Source: Fidelibacterota bacterium
GTDB taxonomy: Bacteria; Fidelibacterota; Marinisomatia; Marinisomatales; UBA1611
Assembly (NCBI GenBank): GCA_018658715.1
Contig: JABHUQ010000090.1
Coordinates: 1 to 64,000 of the forward strand
Direction of reading: 5' to 3'
Length of the DNA: 64,000 bases
Shown: piece by piece, positions 34,442 to 43,481 of the stretch
Layout: every line of letters begins with the position of its first letter
Numbering within the stretch: position 1 is the stretch's first letter
The notes under the pieces: model-generated
Told to the model about the DNA's origin: nothing
Databases searched by the model: none
The model's input: only the letters and a program-made list of their open reading frames with translations
Made by a program: the position numbers and the translations under genes

Positions 34442-35862
34442 AATATTTAATATCTCTACTTTTTCTCTTTATGCCTTATCTTGTGGCGCAGGGTAATGAC
34501 ATTACTTTAGAACGGAAAAAGTTAATTATTTTACCTGCAGATTCAGGTCCAGAATCCGTGGAGCAAAAAATCACGAATATGGTAAGTAGTGATGCAGTGC
34601 AACTAGGCCGATTTGATATTATTGACCGATCTCATTTAGATGCCATATTAGAAGAACAAAAACTTCATCTTTCTGGAATAATTGATGAAAACCAAGTAGT
34701 TGAGATTGGAAAAATAGCTGCCGCTGAAGAAGCATTATTCATTAAAATAATCGCTTACAATCAAAAGGGTGTACCGCCAAAAGATAAAGTCAAAAAAAAA
34801 GAAAAAGATGAAGAAGATGATACTTTATTTGAGTGGATTATAAAAGAGACTGTCACAGCTGTCTTTGATAAAAAGTTAGAGAAGGTTGATGAATATCCAT
34901 TTAATATTCAAACAGTCATTCAAGCAGAAGTTCGTTTAATAAATATTAAAACCGGCAAATCAAAAGAATCCTTCAAATTATATGGACACCATACTGGTGG
35001 AGCTAAAGCCGAATCATTAATTAGTGCTTTGGAGTCAATGCGGTGGCAATGTCGAACAAAATTAAAAACCCTTTATATTTTATCCAGTGAAATTGTGGAA
35101 ATAAATGGGAAAGAAATAACCATTCTATCAGGAAAAAATTTAGGATTAAGAAAAAATTCCATTTTTGAAATAGCTACAAGTGATCGTAAAAAAACTTATA
35201 AAGGGAAAACTATTACCATTCCGGGGAAACCAAGAGGCCTAGCTCGTATAACTGATGTAGGTCCTAATGCTAGTATTGCAAAAGTTGTCCGAAAGTGGCG
35301 ACCCATTAAAGAAGGAAATAAAATGTATGAACTAACTTCACCTCCGGGAGTAGATGATTTGACATTTGGGTATAATGAAGGTTATGCTTTAGAGTTAGGG
35401 TTTCGCCATTGGTTTGCTCCCTTCTTGCCTTTTTCTGCCAATTTTTCTGGACAAATAGGTGTGTTAAATGATAGTAGAAATGAAACAGTTAGTCATTTAG
35501 GTTCTGGGATTGGATTAAGTTTTTCTCTTTTTCAATTAGGGCCTATTGGGAGCGCCTTACAATTCCACCTTCCAATAGATCTTGTTTTTAAAAATGATGA
35601 TGAAAATCATTTAGCTACTACTCTTCTCTCTTCACCTAAAATTGGTTTGGAAGCATCAATCCTAATTGGAGAATCAAAAGATCTGTTTATTTCAGTTAAT
35701 AAAATATTGAATAGTGTGATGGGAAAGTGGACTTACAATGAATCTGAGCCAGATATTGTTGATACACAAACTTATAATGCCATTTGGGATGGGGAATCAC
35801 CATCAATTGATTTAACTGGATTATATCTTACCGTAGGTATTCGATTTATCCATATTCGATAA
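34438..35862 (+). CDS. CsgG-like protein
   Basis: KLIILPADSGPESVEQKITNMVSSDAVQLGRFDIIDRSHLDAILEEQKLHLSGIIDENQVVEIGKIAAAEEALFIKI. Confidence 0.65.
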   Translation: MKYLISLLFLFMPYLVAQGNDITLERKKLIILPADSGPESVEQKITNMVSSDAVQLGRFDIIDRSHLDAILEEQKLHLSGIIDENQVVEIGKIAAAEEALFIKIIAYNQKGVPPKDKVKKKEKDEEDDTLFEWIIKETVTAVFDKKLEKVDEYPFNIQTVIQAEVRLINIKTGKSKESFKLYGHHTGGAKAESLISALESMRWQCRTKLKTLYILSSEIVEINGKEITILSGKNLGLRKNSIFEIATSDRKKTYKGKTITIPGKPRGLARITDVGPNASIAKVVRKWRPIKEGNKMYELTSPPGVDDLTFGYNEGYALELGFRHWFAPFLPFSANFSGQIGVLNDSRNETVSHLGSGIGLSFSLFQLGPIGSALQFHLPIDLVFKNDDENHLATTLLSSPKIGLEASILIGESKDLFISVNKILNSVMGKWTYNESEPDIVDTQTYNAIWDGESPSIDLTGLYLTVGIRFIHIR

Positions 35863-36010
35863 TTTAAATATCTATAATGGATTGATAAGCGTTAACCGAA
35901 AATACGTTGATAGATTATCTATTCCATCAGACCATTCATCTATTGTCTGTGCCTATAGCGAATAAACTATTAATGGTAAACATAAGTAGAATTATTTTTT
36001 TAACATTGTA

Positions 36011-36613
36011 TTATAATACTCCAAATGGTTCTAATTCTTTTTTCAATTGAATCACATTTCTAAAATGGATTCCATTCATGCCTACTGAAATGGCTACATC
36101 AACATTTTCTTTTAAATCGTCGATAAAAATACTTCTTTCGGGCGAAGTTTTTGCCATCGCACATGCCTTAAGGTAGATGGCGGGATCCGGTTTTCTCAAT
36201 CCCACATCGAAAGAATATACTGTCCCATCTACTTGATGTGGAAATTGATACACATGAATTTCTTTTTCAATATGCATGGGATTTGTATTGGATAATAACC
36301 ATATTTTTGTTGTTCTGGACACAGACATTAAAACATCTATTGTCTCCGTTTCACCTACGATTAACTGAGACCACGCATTCCAAAATTGTGATGATGTTAA
36401 TCCCTTATGTGATGGAAGATTCTTTAAATAAGCTTGATAAAATCCTTCATCTGGGATAAACCCTTTTTCATATGCATCATGTGCATCTTCAGGAAAAGCT
36501 GATCGTACAATCTCAGGCGTAAGACCAGTGTGCTGAGATAATTGTTGAATCGTTGCTTCAGGGGAAATGGTTAATAAGACTCCCCCAATATCAAAAAAGA
36601 CTATATCAATCAT
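36011..36613 (-). CDS. HAD-superfamily hydrolase (YihX-like)
   Basis: IVFFDIGGVLLTISPE, LLSNTNPMHIE, GLRKPDPAIYLKAC, SIFIDDLKENVDVA. Confidence 0.88.
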   Translation of the reverse strand: MIDIVFFDIGGVLLTISPEATIQQLSQHTGLTPEIVRSAFPEDAHDAYEKGFIPDEGFYQAYLKNLPSHKGLTSSQFWNAWSQLIVGETETIDVLMSVSRTTKIWLLSNTNPMHIEKEIHVYQFPHQVDGTVYSFDVGLRKPDPAIYLKACAMAKTSPERSIFIDDLKENVDVAISVGMNGIHFRNVIQLKKELEPFGVL

Positions 36614-36620
36614 ATGTGTT

Positions 36621-37310
36621 TTACCATTCGAAGGGTCCGTCCACCACTTTCCAAAAATATAAACTCATTACAGATCGATAAGGTTTCCACTTTTCAGCTT
36701 TTTGTTCCATGTCTTTTGGTTTAGGTAATTCTTTCAATTTATAAAATTGTTGAAACCCTTTTTGGACACCTAAATCACCCGTTGGGAATACATCAGGACG
36801 ATTTAATGTAAACATAAGAAACATTTGTGCTGTCCATGGTCCGACCCCTTTAATAGATACAAGTTTATCTGTAATGGTTTCATCATCCCATTGATCCAAT
36901 TGATTTAAATCAATTGTTCCATCTAAAAAAGCTTGTGCAATATTTTTAATATAATTGGATTTTGCATTTGATAACCCAACTGATCGCAAAGTTTCATGTT
37001 CTGACCCTAGAACATCAGCTGGTGTTGGGTATTCTTTTCCATCATAAAGTGCAATAAAACGATCAGAAATGGTTTTAGCTGCTTTTCCGCTTAATTGTTG
37101 ATAAATAATGGCTCGTGTTAATGATTTAAAATAATTGTATTCTCGCGTTAAGGGATTCAATTTTAATTGATCCACCAAGGGTACTATTTCAGGATCAGCA
37201 ATTTTTAAGGTTGCGATGGCGTCCAACATTGAATACCCATTACTATTTTCCACAGACATAAATCTGGTAATCGCTTTCTTCGTTAAATGGGGTTTTATCA
37301 TGATTCCCAT
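36621..37310 (-). CDS. DNA-3-methyladenine glycosylase II-like (AlkA family)
   Basis: LTRAIIYQQLSGKAAKTISDRF, LVSIKGVGPWTAQMFLMFTLNRPDVFPTGDLGVQKG (HhH-GPD). Real start probably the internal ATG at 37259. Confidence 0.88.
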   Translation of the reverse strand: MGIMIKPHLTKKAITRFMSVENSNGYSMLDAIATLKIADPEIVPLVDQLKLNPLTREYNYFKSLTRAIIYQQLSGKAAKTISDRFIALYDGKEYPTPADVLGSEHETLRSVGLSNAKSNYIKNIAQAFLDGTIDLNQLDQWDDETITDKLVSIKGVGPWTAQMFLMFTLNRPDVFPTGDLGVQKGFQQFYKLKELPKPKDMEQKAEKWKPYRSVMSLYFWKVVDGPFEW

Positions 37311-37989
37311 ATTTTTTTTCGATAGTGAATCCTGCTTCAGTGAGTAATCGATCCATCGTATCTGGATAAATCATATGCATATCAAATTCAAACAAAGATG
37401 GGTCATCCATATTTTCTTTATAAAAATACCACCAAATATGATTGATTTGTGTTTCATCATTGTAGTGATTTCTTTCTTTAACCATCCCTTTTGATCCATC
37501 TTCAGGCCAAGTGAAATTGGTCACGTGATATAATTTGTTTTCATCTTTATATAAAAAACTTGGATCAGGGATAAATAAATCAATCACAAATTTTCCCTGA
37601 TTAGATAAATGTGTGTACGCCTGAGTTAAACATGCTAGTGCATCATCATTGGTGAGTAGATGAAAGAAGGAATTAAATCCTATAAATATAAAATCATATG
37701 TATTTGGTAACGAAAAAGTACGCATATCCCCCAAGATAACTCTTCCGTCAAACCCTTTTGATTTTATCTTTTGATTGGCATACTCCACATACTCTTGACT
37801 CGAATCCACTCCTAAATAGGACTGCCCTTTATCCATTATTTCTATTGCTAATCTTCCAGTCCCTGCTGCTAACTCTAATACGGAGCCACCTATCTCATCA
37901 GCCATATCTGTTATGAATTGGATATCATTATTTTTCCACCAATTCACCGCATCGTATAAAGCCGGCTCTGTATATATATTTGTGCCCAT
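37243..37989 (-). CDS. SAM-dependent class I methyltransferase
   Basis: GGSVLELAAGTGRLAIEIMDKGQSYLGVDSSQEYVEYA, GDMRTFSLPNTYDFIFIGFNSFFHL. Confidence 0.88.
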   Translation of the reverse strand: MGTNIYTEPALYDAVNWWKNNDIQFITDMADEIGGSVLELAAGTGRLAIEIMDKGQSYLGVDSSQEYVEYANQKIKSKGFDGRVILGDMRTFSLPNTYDFIFIGFNSFFHLLTNDDALACLTQAYTHLSNQGKFVIDLFIPDPSFLYKDENKLYHVTNFTWPEDGSKGMVKERNHYNDETQINHIWWYFYKENMDDPSLFEFDMHMIYPDTMDRLLTEAGFTIEKKYGNHDKTPFNEESDYQIYVCGK

Positions 37990-38118
37990 AACTGGGTGAA
38001 AGTTACTGAAGTAATTTTAGATAATTTTTCTGAATTATCATCAATAATATAAATTATACATACAAATTGGAACTCGTATATGTCCCCTACTGTAATAGTA
38101 TTAGTTTAGATAATTAGG

Positions 38119-38190
38119 CCCCAAGATGGGGATAGTAAGAGGTAGCCGGAGGATTGTTCTGTTTCAGAACGATTTTGCGGCTATTTTTTT
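38119..38190 (+). promoter_or_regulatory. Structured 5' leader ending in an intrinsic-terminator-like hairpin
   Basis: CCCC-aagat-GGGG hairpin (38119-38131), then TAGCCG(38143)...GTTCTG-ttt-CAGAAC...CGGCTA(38183) followed by TTTTTTT (38184-38190), just before AAGGAG and the ATG at 38213. Confidence 0.65.
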
Positions 38191-38212
38191 AATGTCAAAA
38201 AAGGAGCATGCC

Positions 38213-40297
38213 ATGGCTAAAATGTTATTTTTCTTTATTCAATTTATCTTTCTGTTTTCCATTGGATATTCGGATACAAAGTCTCCATCCCTACGATTAA
38301 AAGATATACAAGCTGGGTCAATGGTATTTAAAGATGAATCCAATGAAACATATAATACAATTCCTACTATTGCTACGGATGTAAATATCCATATTGTGGG
38401 TATGGCAGTAAATGCCACGATTGACCAAATTTTTACCAATACTCAACAAAACCCTATAGAAGCTATTTACGTATTTCCATTACCGGAAGAAGCGGCCGTT
38501 TATAGTATGCAAATGCTTATAGGCGACCGATTGATTGAAAGTAAAATCAAAGAAAAAGCAGAGGCCAAAAAGGAGTATGAGAAAGCAAAAAAGGAAGGAA
38601 AACGAGCCAGCTTAACGGAACAGGAACGCCCTAATATATTTACTCATTCTGTAGCAAATATTTTACCGGGAGATACGATTATTGTTCGGTTAAAATATGT
38701 GGACATTATTCACTATAGAGATGGAAGCTTTTCATTTCGATTCCCGACTGTTGTTGGCCCAAGATATATTCCTGGAGATACCATTCAAGGCTACACAGGT
38801 TCCGGGTGGGCGTTTGATACAAATCAAGTTCCTGATGCAAGCAGAATTACGCCACCCATTTTAAGAAACAATGAACTTGAGCATGGGACTGTGTCACTTG
38901 CCTTAAATATTGATATGGGTTTAGCCATTGATGGGGTTGAATCATTTACCCATTCTATTCTGGTGAAGGATGAAGGATTTGGAAAAAGAAAAGTATCACT
39001 CAATGCCCAGAAAGAAATCCCCAATCGAGATTTTCTTTTAACCATATCCCTAAAACAGGGGAATGAACCAAAAGCTGCATTCTTTTCTACTCAAAAAGAT
39101 AATGACCATTATTTTATGCTCATGGCTGTCCCTCCTACCCAATCTGATGAAACTGCGCTTCCAAAGGAAATTATATTTATTGTGGATGTGTCCGGTTCCA
39201 TGCAGGGGGAATCTATCCGCCAAGCAAAGCAGGGGCTCATTACAGCCATTCAATCATTAAAAGATTCAGATTCATTTAATATTATTTCATTTTGTGATAG
39301 TTACAATTCATTCTCGCCAAATCCGATACAAGTGACAGAACAAAGTAAAGCAATCGCTATTCAATATATCAATAACTTAGACGCGGACGGTGGGACTGAA
39401 GTGTTGTCTGCTCTGGAAGAAGGGTTACATCAATCCAACCAATCATCATTGGTGCCGATGATATTTCTTTTAACAGATGGATCAGTTGGGAATGAATCAA
39501 AAGTCATTCAATCAATTCATTCTCATTTAGGAAAAACGAGAATATTTCCGATCGGGATTGGATCAGCTCCAAACTCGTTTTTACTTCAGAAAATGGCAGA
39601 ACTAGGTCGTGGTACATTTACGTATATATCATCGCCGAAGGAAGTGGCTTCAAAAATACGTTCGCTATATCAAAAAATAGAAAATCCCGTTATTGCTAAT
39701 ATTCAACTCAGTATGAATGATTCATATGAATTGGTTCCAAAACAAATACCTGATTTATTTCAAGGAGAGCCATTAATTGTTTTTGGTAAGATGCCAAGCA
39801 CCAAAACAAATCATATATCTTTTTCAGGGAAAACACCCGGTGGTATCATGCAGTTAAATTTTCCCATAGATTTTAATACAGGGCAAATAGAAACAGCTAT
39901 TTCTACTTTATGGGGAAGGAAAAAAATATCCAGCCTTATGAATGAATATCGTTTAGGTAATCTATCTGCAAAACAATCCATTATTGATGTGGCCATGGAT
40001 CATAATCTAATAACAAAGTTTACTTCTTTCGTTGCCATCGAAAATCAAATTGTAAATCCTTCCCATCCATTAGCAAAAGTAGCCATCCCTGTCCCCTTGC
40101 CTAAAGGGTGGGACTATAATGCCATTTTTAATCATCCAAATCAATACAAATTACATATGGCATCACACCAAATAGATGCGCCCAAAAACCATCGGATGCA
40201 TTTACCACAAACGGCTACTTCATATCCGTTACAGTTTATGGTTGGATTAATTCTTCTATTATTAGGCATTACAGCAAGGAAGCTATCTTATGTTTAA
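38213..40297 (+). CDS. VIT + VWA domain protein with C-terminal LPQTA sorting signal (marine sortase target-like)
   Basis: VIT region VDATIDQIFTN-like, EAIYVFPLPEEAAVYSM...; VWA ILFIVDVSGSMQGESIRQAKQ-like; C-terminus LPQTATSYPLQFMVGLILLLLGITARKL. Start moved from 38126 to 38213 on AAGGAG. Confidence 0.88.
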   Translation: MAKMLFFFIQFIFLFSIGYSDTKSPSLRLKDIQAGSMVFKDESNETYNTIPTIATDVNIHIVGMAVNATIDQIFTNTQQNPIEAIYVFPLPEEAAVYSMQMLIGDRLIESKIKEKAEAKKEYEKAKKEGKRASLTEQERPNIFTHSVANILPGDTIIVRLKYVDIIHYRDGSFSFRFPTVVGPRYIPGDTIQGYTGSGWAFDTNQVPDASRITPPILRNNELEHGTVSLALNIDMGLAIDGVESFTHSILVKDEGFGKRKVSLNAQKEIPNRDFLLTISLKQGNEPKAAFFSTQKDNDHYFMLMAVPPTQSDETALPKEIIFIVDVSGSMQGESIRQAKQGLITAIQSLKDSDSFNIISFCDSYNSFSPNPIQVTEQSKAIAIQYINNLDADGGTEVLSALEEGLHQSNQSSLVPMIFLLTDGSVGNESKVIQSIHSHLGKTRIFPIGIGSAPNSFLLQKMAELGRGTFTYISSPKEVASKIRSLYQKIENPVIANIQLSMNDSYELVPKQIPDLFQGEPLIVFGKMPSTKTNHISFSGKTPGGIMQLNFPIDFNTGQIETAISTLWGRKKISSLMNEYRLGNLSAKQSIIDVAMDHNLITKFTSFVAIENQIVNPSHPLAKVAIPVPLPKGWDYNAIFNHPNQYKLHMASHQIDAPKNHRMHLPQTATSYPLQFMVGLILLLLGITARKLSYV

Positions 40298-40880
40298 TAT
40301 GAAAAAATGGATTTTCATACTACCCCTACTTCTCATTGGAATGGGTCTCTTTTTTGCGGGGAAATCAGTCTACTACTATTCAAAAGGTATTGCTGCATAT
40401 CATTTTATTGAAAATGCATGGGAAGATACCAAAGAAAAAAAGAAAACAACGAAACCTTGGACTTGGGCCGATTTTCACCCTGTTGCAAAACTCTATATTG
40501 AAAGTATTGATTTAAAATGTATCATTATGAATCAAATATCAGATGAAGCTTTAACATTTGGCCCGGGGCATTTATCTAGCACATCTCTCCCGGGTCAATC
40601 AGGAAATATTGTTATTGCAGGCCACCGCGATGGACATTTTAATAAATTGAAATCAATTAAAAAAAATGATGTTATTTCCATTGAAGGTATGAATCAATCC
40701 GAGTTTTATATAGTAACAGAAATTACACCTACGTCTGGACAGGATATATATTGGACAGAGCAGACGGAATATGATGTAATAACATTAATTACCTGTTATC
40801 CATTTCATTATATTGGAGAAGCTGGAGATCGATTTATTGTGCGGGCAGAAAAATTGGATATGTATAGTGCCCTCAAATAA
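40290..40880 (+). CDS. Sortase (marine sortase-like)
   Basis: GNIVIAGHRDGHF (His), VITLITCYPFHYIG (Cys), DRFIVRAE (Arg); N-terminal TM helix. Confidence 0.9.
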   Translation: MFNMKKWIFILPLLLIGMGLFFAGKSVYYYSKGIAAYHFIENAWEDTKEKKKTTKPWTWADFHPVAKLYIESIDLKCIIMNQISDEALTFGPGHLSSTSLPGQSGNIVIAGHRDGHFNKLKSIKKNDVISIEGMNQSEFYIVTEITPTSGQDIYWTEQTEYDVITLITCYPFHYIGEAGDRFIVRAEKLDMYSALK

Positions 40881-42239
40881 TTATTTCACTAACTGAAGTG
40901 ATTGGGTAGATACAAATTCTCCATGAATCATGTGAAGTAAATACGTTCCGGAAGCTACATTTTTCCCAAATATATTTTTACCATTCCAAGAAAATTCATG
41001 GTTCCCGGGGGTAAGTGTTTGATTCGCCAGTGTCATTACTTTTCTTCCCAATGTATCATAAATAATCAATAATACTTTTTCATTTTCGTGACTTGTTATT
41101 TTTATTTTACACGATTGATTAAATGGGTTCGGATAAATGTGTTTTATTCCTGGTGAAAGTGGAACAATATTGGATTGGACAGATACACTTTCTAATGCAT
41201 TTCCTAATGCTTCAATAAATCCATTCATTTCATCTATTGTTCCTGTGGAAACGCGTAAATGGTTCGGCATATCCCATCCATGGCGAATAATATAACCAGC
41301 TTCAGACAGTGCTTCTGCTACAGGTTGCACTTCCACACCACAATCCACCATCATAAAACTTGTTTCAGATGGAATATAAGACAATCCCAAATTATCAAAC
41401 CCAGCATAAAGGATAGATTTTGCTTCTTGGTTTAAGGATAAAGTTGCATCAATGTGATCTATGTCTTCTAATGATGCAATGGCAGCTGCTTGAGATGTGC
41501 GTGTTACAGTCGCATACAATTGGACATCTTCTATTTGGTCCGTGAGTTCTGGGGTAGAAACAGTATACCCAATACGTTCCCCTGCTAAACCATAAACTTT
41601 AGAAAAAGTTCGAATAACCACAACAGGCTTCCCATCTTGGATATATGGAATAACAGTCTCATAATTTGGGTCTGTTACATATTCATAATACGCTTCATCC
41701 ACACATACGACAATGCCTTCAGGGACTTGGTCCATAAAAGATGCAAAATCATCTGACGTAAAAATGCGTCCTAGTGGATTGTTTGGATTTACCAAAGAAA
41801 TAAGTGTTGTATTCTCTGTTACAGCATCTAAAATCGCGGATAAATCAATGTCATAATTTTCATCTAGAGGCACATAGACGGCCGTCCCGCCGTTTGTTAT
41901 AGCTTGATTTGCAATTTGCGTATAGGATGGATAAGCAGTAATCACTTCATCTTCGGGACCCAAAAAAGCATCAGCCACTTTCTGTATCATTTCTGTTGCG
42001 CCAGCTCCTACACAAAATTGGTCCGAACTCATTTCATAATATTCTGCAAGTACCGATTCAACATTGGTATTTAACCAATTTGGGTATCGATGAGCCAAAA
42101 CAGCTTCATCACGTAATGCTTGTAATCCCAGTGGAGATGGACCTAATGGATTTTCATTATAACAAATGCGCCCTAAATAATCTTCCGGTTCATCTATTGA
42201 GGAAAATGGCCGGGCTTGAATTCGCCCAACTCCCGGCAA
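40881..42239 (-). CDS. Histidinol-phosphate-aminotransferase-like PLP enzyme with C-terminal T9SS/FlgD-Ig-like sorting domain; upstream Tat-like signal continues in frame to 42305
   Basis: YNENPLGPS, GAGATEMIQKVADAF, NPNNPLGRIF, VCVDEAYYEYV, TFSKVYGLAGERIGY; C-terminus IKHIYPNPFNQSCKIKITSH...GTYLLHMIHGEFVSTQSLQLVK. Confidence 0.88.
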   Translation of the reverse strand: MPGVGRIQARPFSSIDEPEDYLGRICYNENPLGPSPLGLQALRDEAVLAHRYPNWLNTNVESVLAEYYEMSSDQFCVGAGATEMIQKVADAFLGPEDEVITAYPSYTQIANQAITNGGTAVYVPLDENYDIDLSAILDAVTENTTLISLVNPNNPLGRIFTSDDFASFMDQVPEGIVVCVDEAYYEYVTDPNYETVIPYIQDGKPVVVIRTFSKVYGLAGERIGYTVSTPELTDQIEDVQLYATVTRTSQAAAIASLEDIDHIDATLSLNQEAKSILYAGFDNLGLSYIPSETSFMMVDCGVEVQPVAEALSEAGYIIRHGWDMPNHLRVSTGTIDEMNGFIEALGNALESVSVQSNIVPLSPGIKHIYPNPFNQSCKIKITSHENEKVLLIIYDTLGRKVMTLANQTLTPGNHEFSWNGKNIFGKNVASGTYLLHMIHGEFVSTQSLQLVK

Positions 42240-42317
42240 TATTGTAAAACTGAATAAACCAGCTGATTTAAAAAAGTTTCTTCGTGTAAATGTAGAATTT
42301 TTTATGTGAGCCTCGTT

Positions 42318-43433
42318 TTAAATATCTAGCCCGTATTGGGCTTCCCATAGATCCAGTGAGTTGGATATAATTTTGTCCCATAATGGCGGGATTAAACAAA
42401 TAAATAATGTAGTCAAATAACCATAAGGCATTTGGGGCGCTTCTGGATATGGGTCTAGTCTCCAGAAAGGGACTCGAGGTTTTTCGTGATGAGCAGAATG
42501 ACGCGTTAATGAGAATAGAAGGATACTACTCATTCGACTATTTGTATTCCAAGAGTGTTCAGGGCCTACTGGATTATCAGGCTGGCGTCTTAATCCATAA
42601 TGTTCCATATAATTTACAATTTCTAAAATAAATTTTGCTAGTATAGCTTGGGCAATAAAAAGTGCAATTCCAAATTTTCCTCCAGCGAAATAAAATATAA
42701 AAGCAATAAAAATGGACATGGCATAACCGGTGAGCATTTGATTATGTAATGAAAAAAGAAAATGATTTTTCCGTTTAAGTCTCTTTCGCTCCAATTTCCA
42801 TGCACTGATATGCCCTAAAACAGATGAACGAATGAAAAAAGAATATACATTTTCACCCTTGCGTGCTGATGCGGGGTCAGCATCTGTCCCAACCGTAACG
42901 TGATGACCATAAACATGTTCAATAGAAAAATCAGCATTACAACTTGCGGATAGTAACCATCGACCTTCCAACATGGATAGCCTATTTTTTATTCTATGAG
43001 TAAGCTCATGTCCTACATTGGTACCATACCCGGCAACAATGAACCCTACACCTAATACTGCCCCTAAATAGTCTGTTGCTATATTTTGATTTCTTGATTC
43101 TAAAAAAGAATAAGAAAAATAATTCGACATTAGTTGTCCAAGCCCTAAAAAATCTTCATGTCCTTTTCCAGTAGACCAAGCGAGCGATAATAATAAGAAT
43201 CCAATAAATGGAAGTGCTAGATGTAAGGGGATTTCAACCAACCAGGGATGTGTATAATGATGAGTTAACTCATCATCGCCTAAAAAAGCATCTCCGAAAA
43301 TAAAAACAAAACATAAAGTTGAAAACCCAAGCCACATCCAGTGGCCACCTAAGAAAATACCGGTTATAATAATCCCAGAGATTAATGGGGTCAAATAATA
43401 TTTTATAATATGAATCATCTCAGCATTCCTCAT
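42318..43433 (-). CDS. AlkB-like alkane 1-monooxygenase / membrane fatty acid hydroxylase
   Basis: Eight-His set: GHELTHR, EHVYGHHVTVG, NYMEHYGL, LTRHSAHHEKP; multiple TM helices. Confidence 0.88.
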   Translation of the reverse strand: MRNAEMIHIIKYYLTPLISGIIITGIFLGGHWMWLGFSTLCFVFIFGDAFLGDDELTHHYTHPWLVEIPLHLALPFIGFLLLSLAWSTGKGHEDFLGLGQLMSNYFSYSFLESRNQNIATDYLGAVLGVGFIVAGYGTNVGHELTHRIKNRLSMLEGRWLLSASCNADFSIEHVYGHHVTVGTDADPASARKGENVYSFFIRSSVLGHISAWKLERKRLKRKNHFLFSLHNQMLTGYAMSIFIAFIFYFAGGKFGIALFIAQAILAKFILEIVNYMEHYGLRRQPDNPVGPEHSWNTNSRMSSILLFSLTRHSAHHEKPRVPFWRLDPYPEAPQMPYGYLTTLFICLIPPLWDKIISNSLDLWEAQYGLDI

Positions 43434-43481
43434 GAATGATGGATGAATTTATAATGAATTAAAGAAAATATCTTAAAAAGG

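Noticed and set aside
34792-34800. Nine-A run in the CsgG-like gene as another slippage site
   Set aside because: The ORF remains open and sensible in frame (KDKVKKKEKDEEDD); no alternative-frame continuation noted.
38126-38212. 5' extension of the VIT/VWA ORF (MGIVRGSRRIVLFQNDFAAIFLMSKKEHA)
   Set aside because: It overlaps the hairpin leader; AAGGAG and a signal peptide point to the ATG at 38213.
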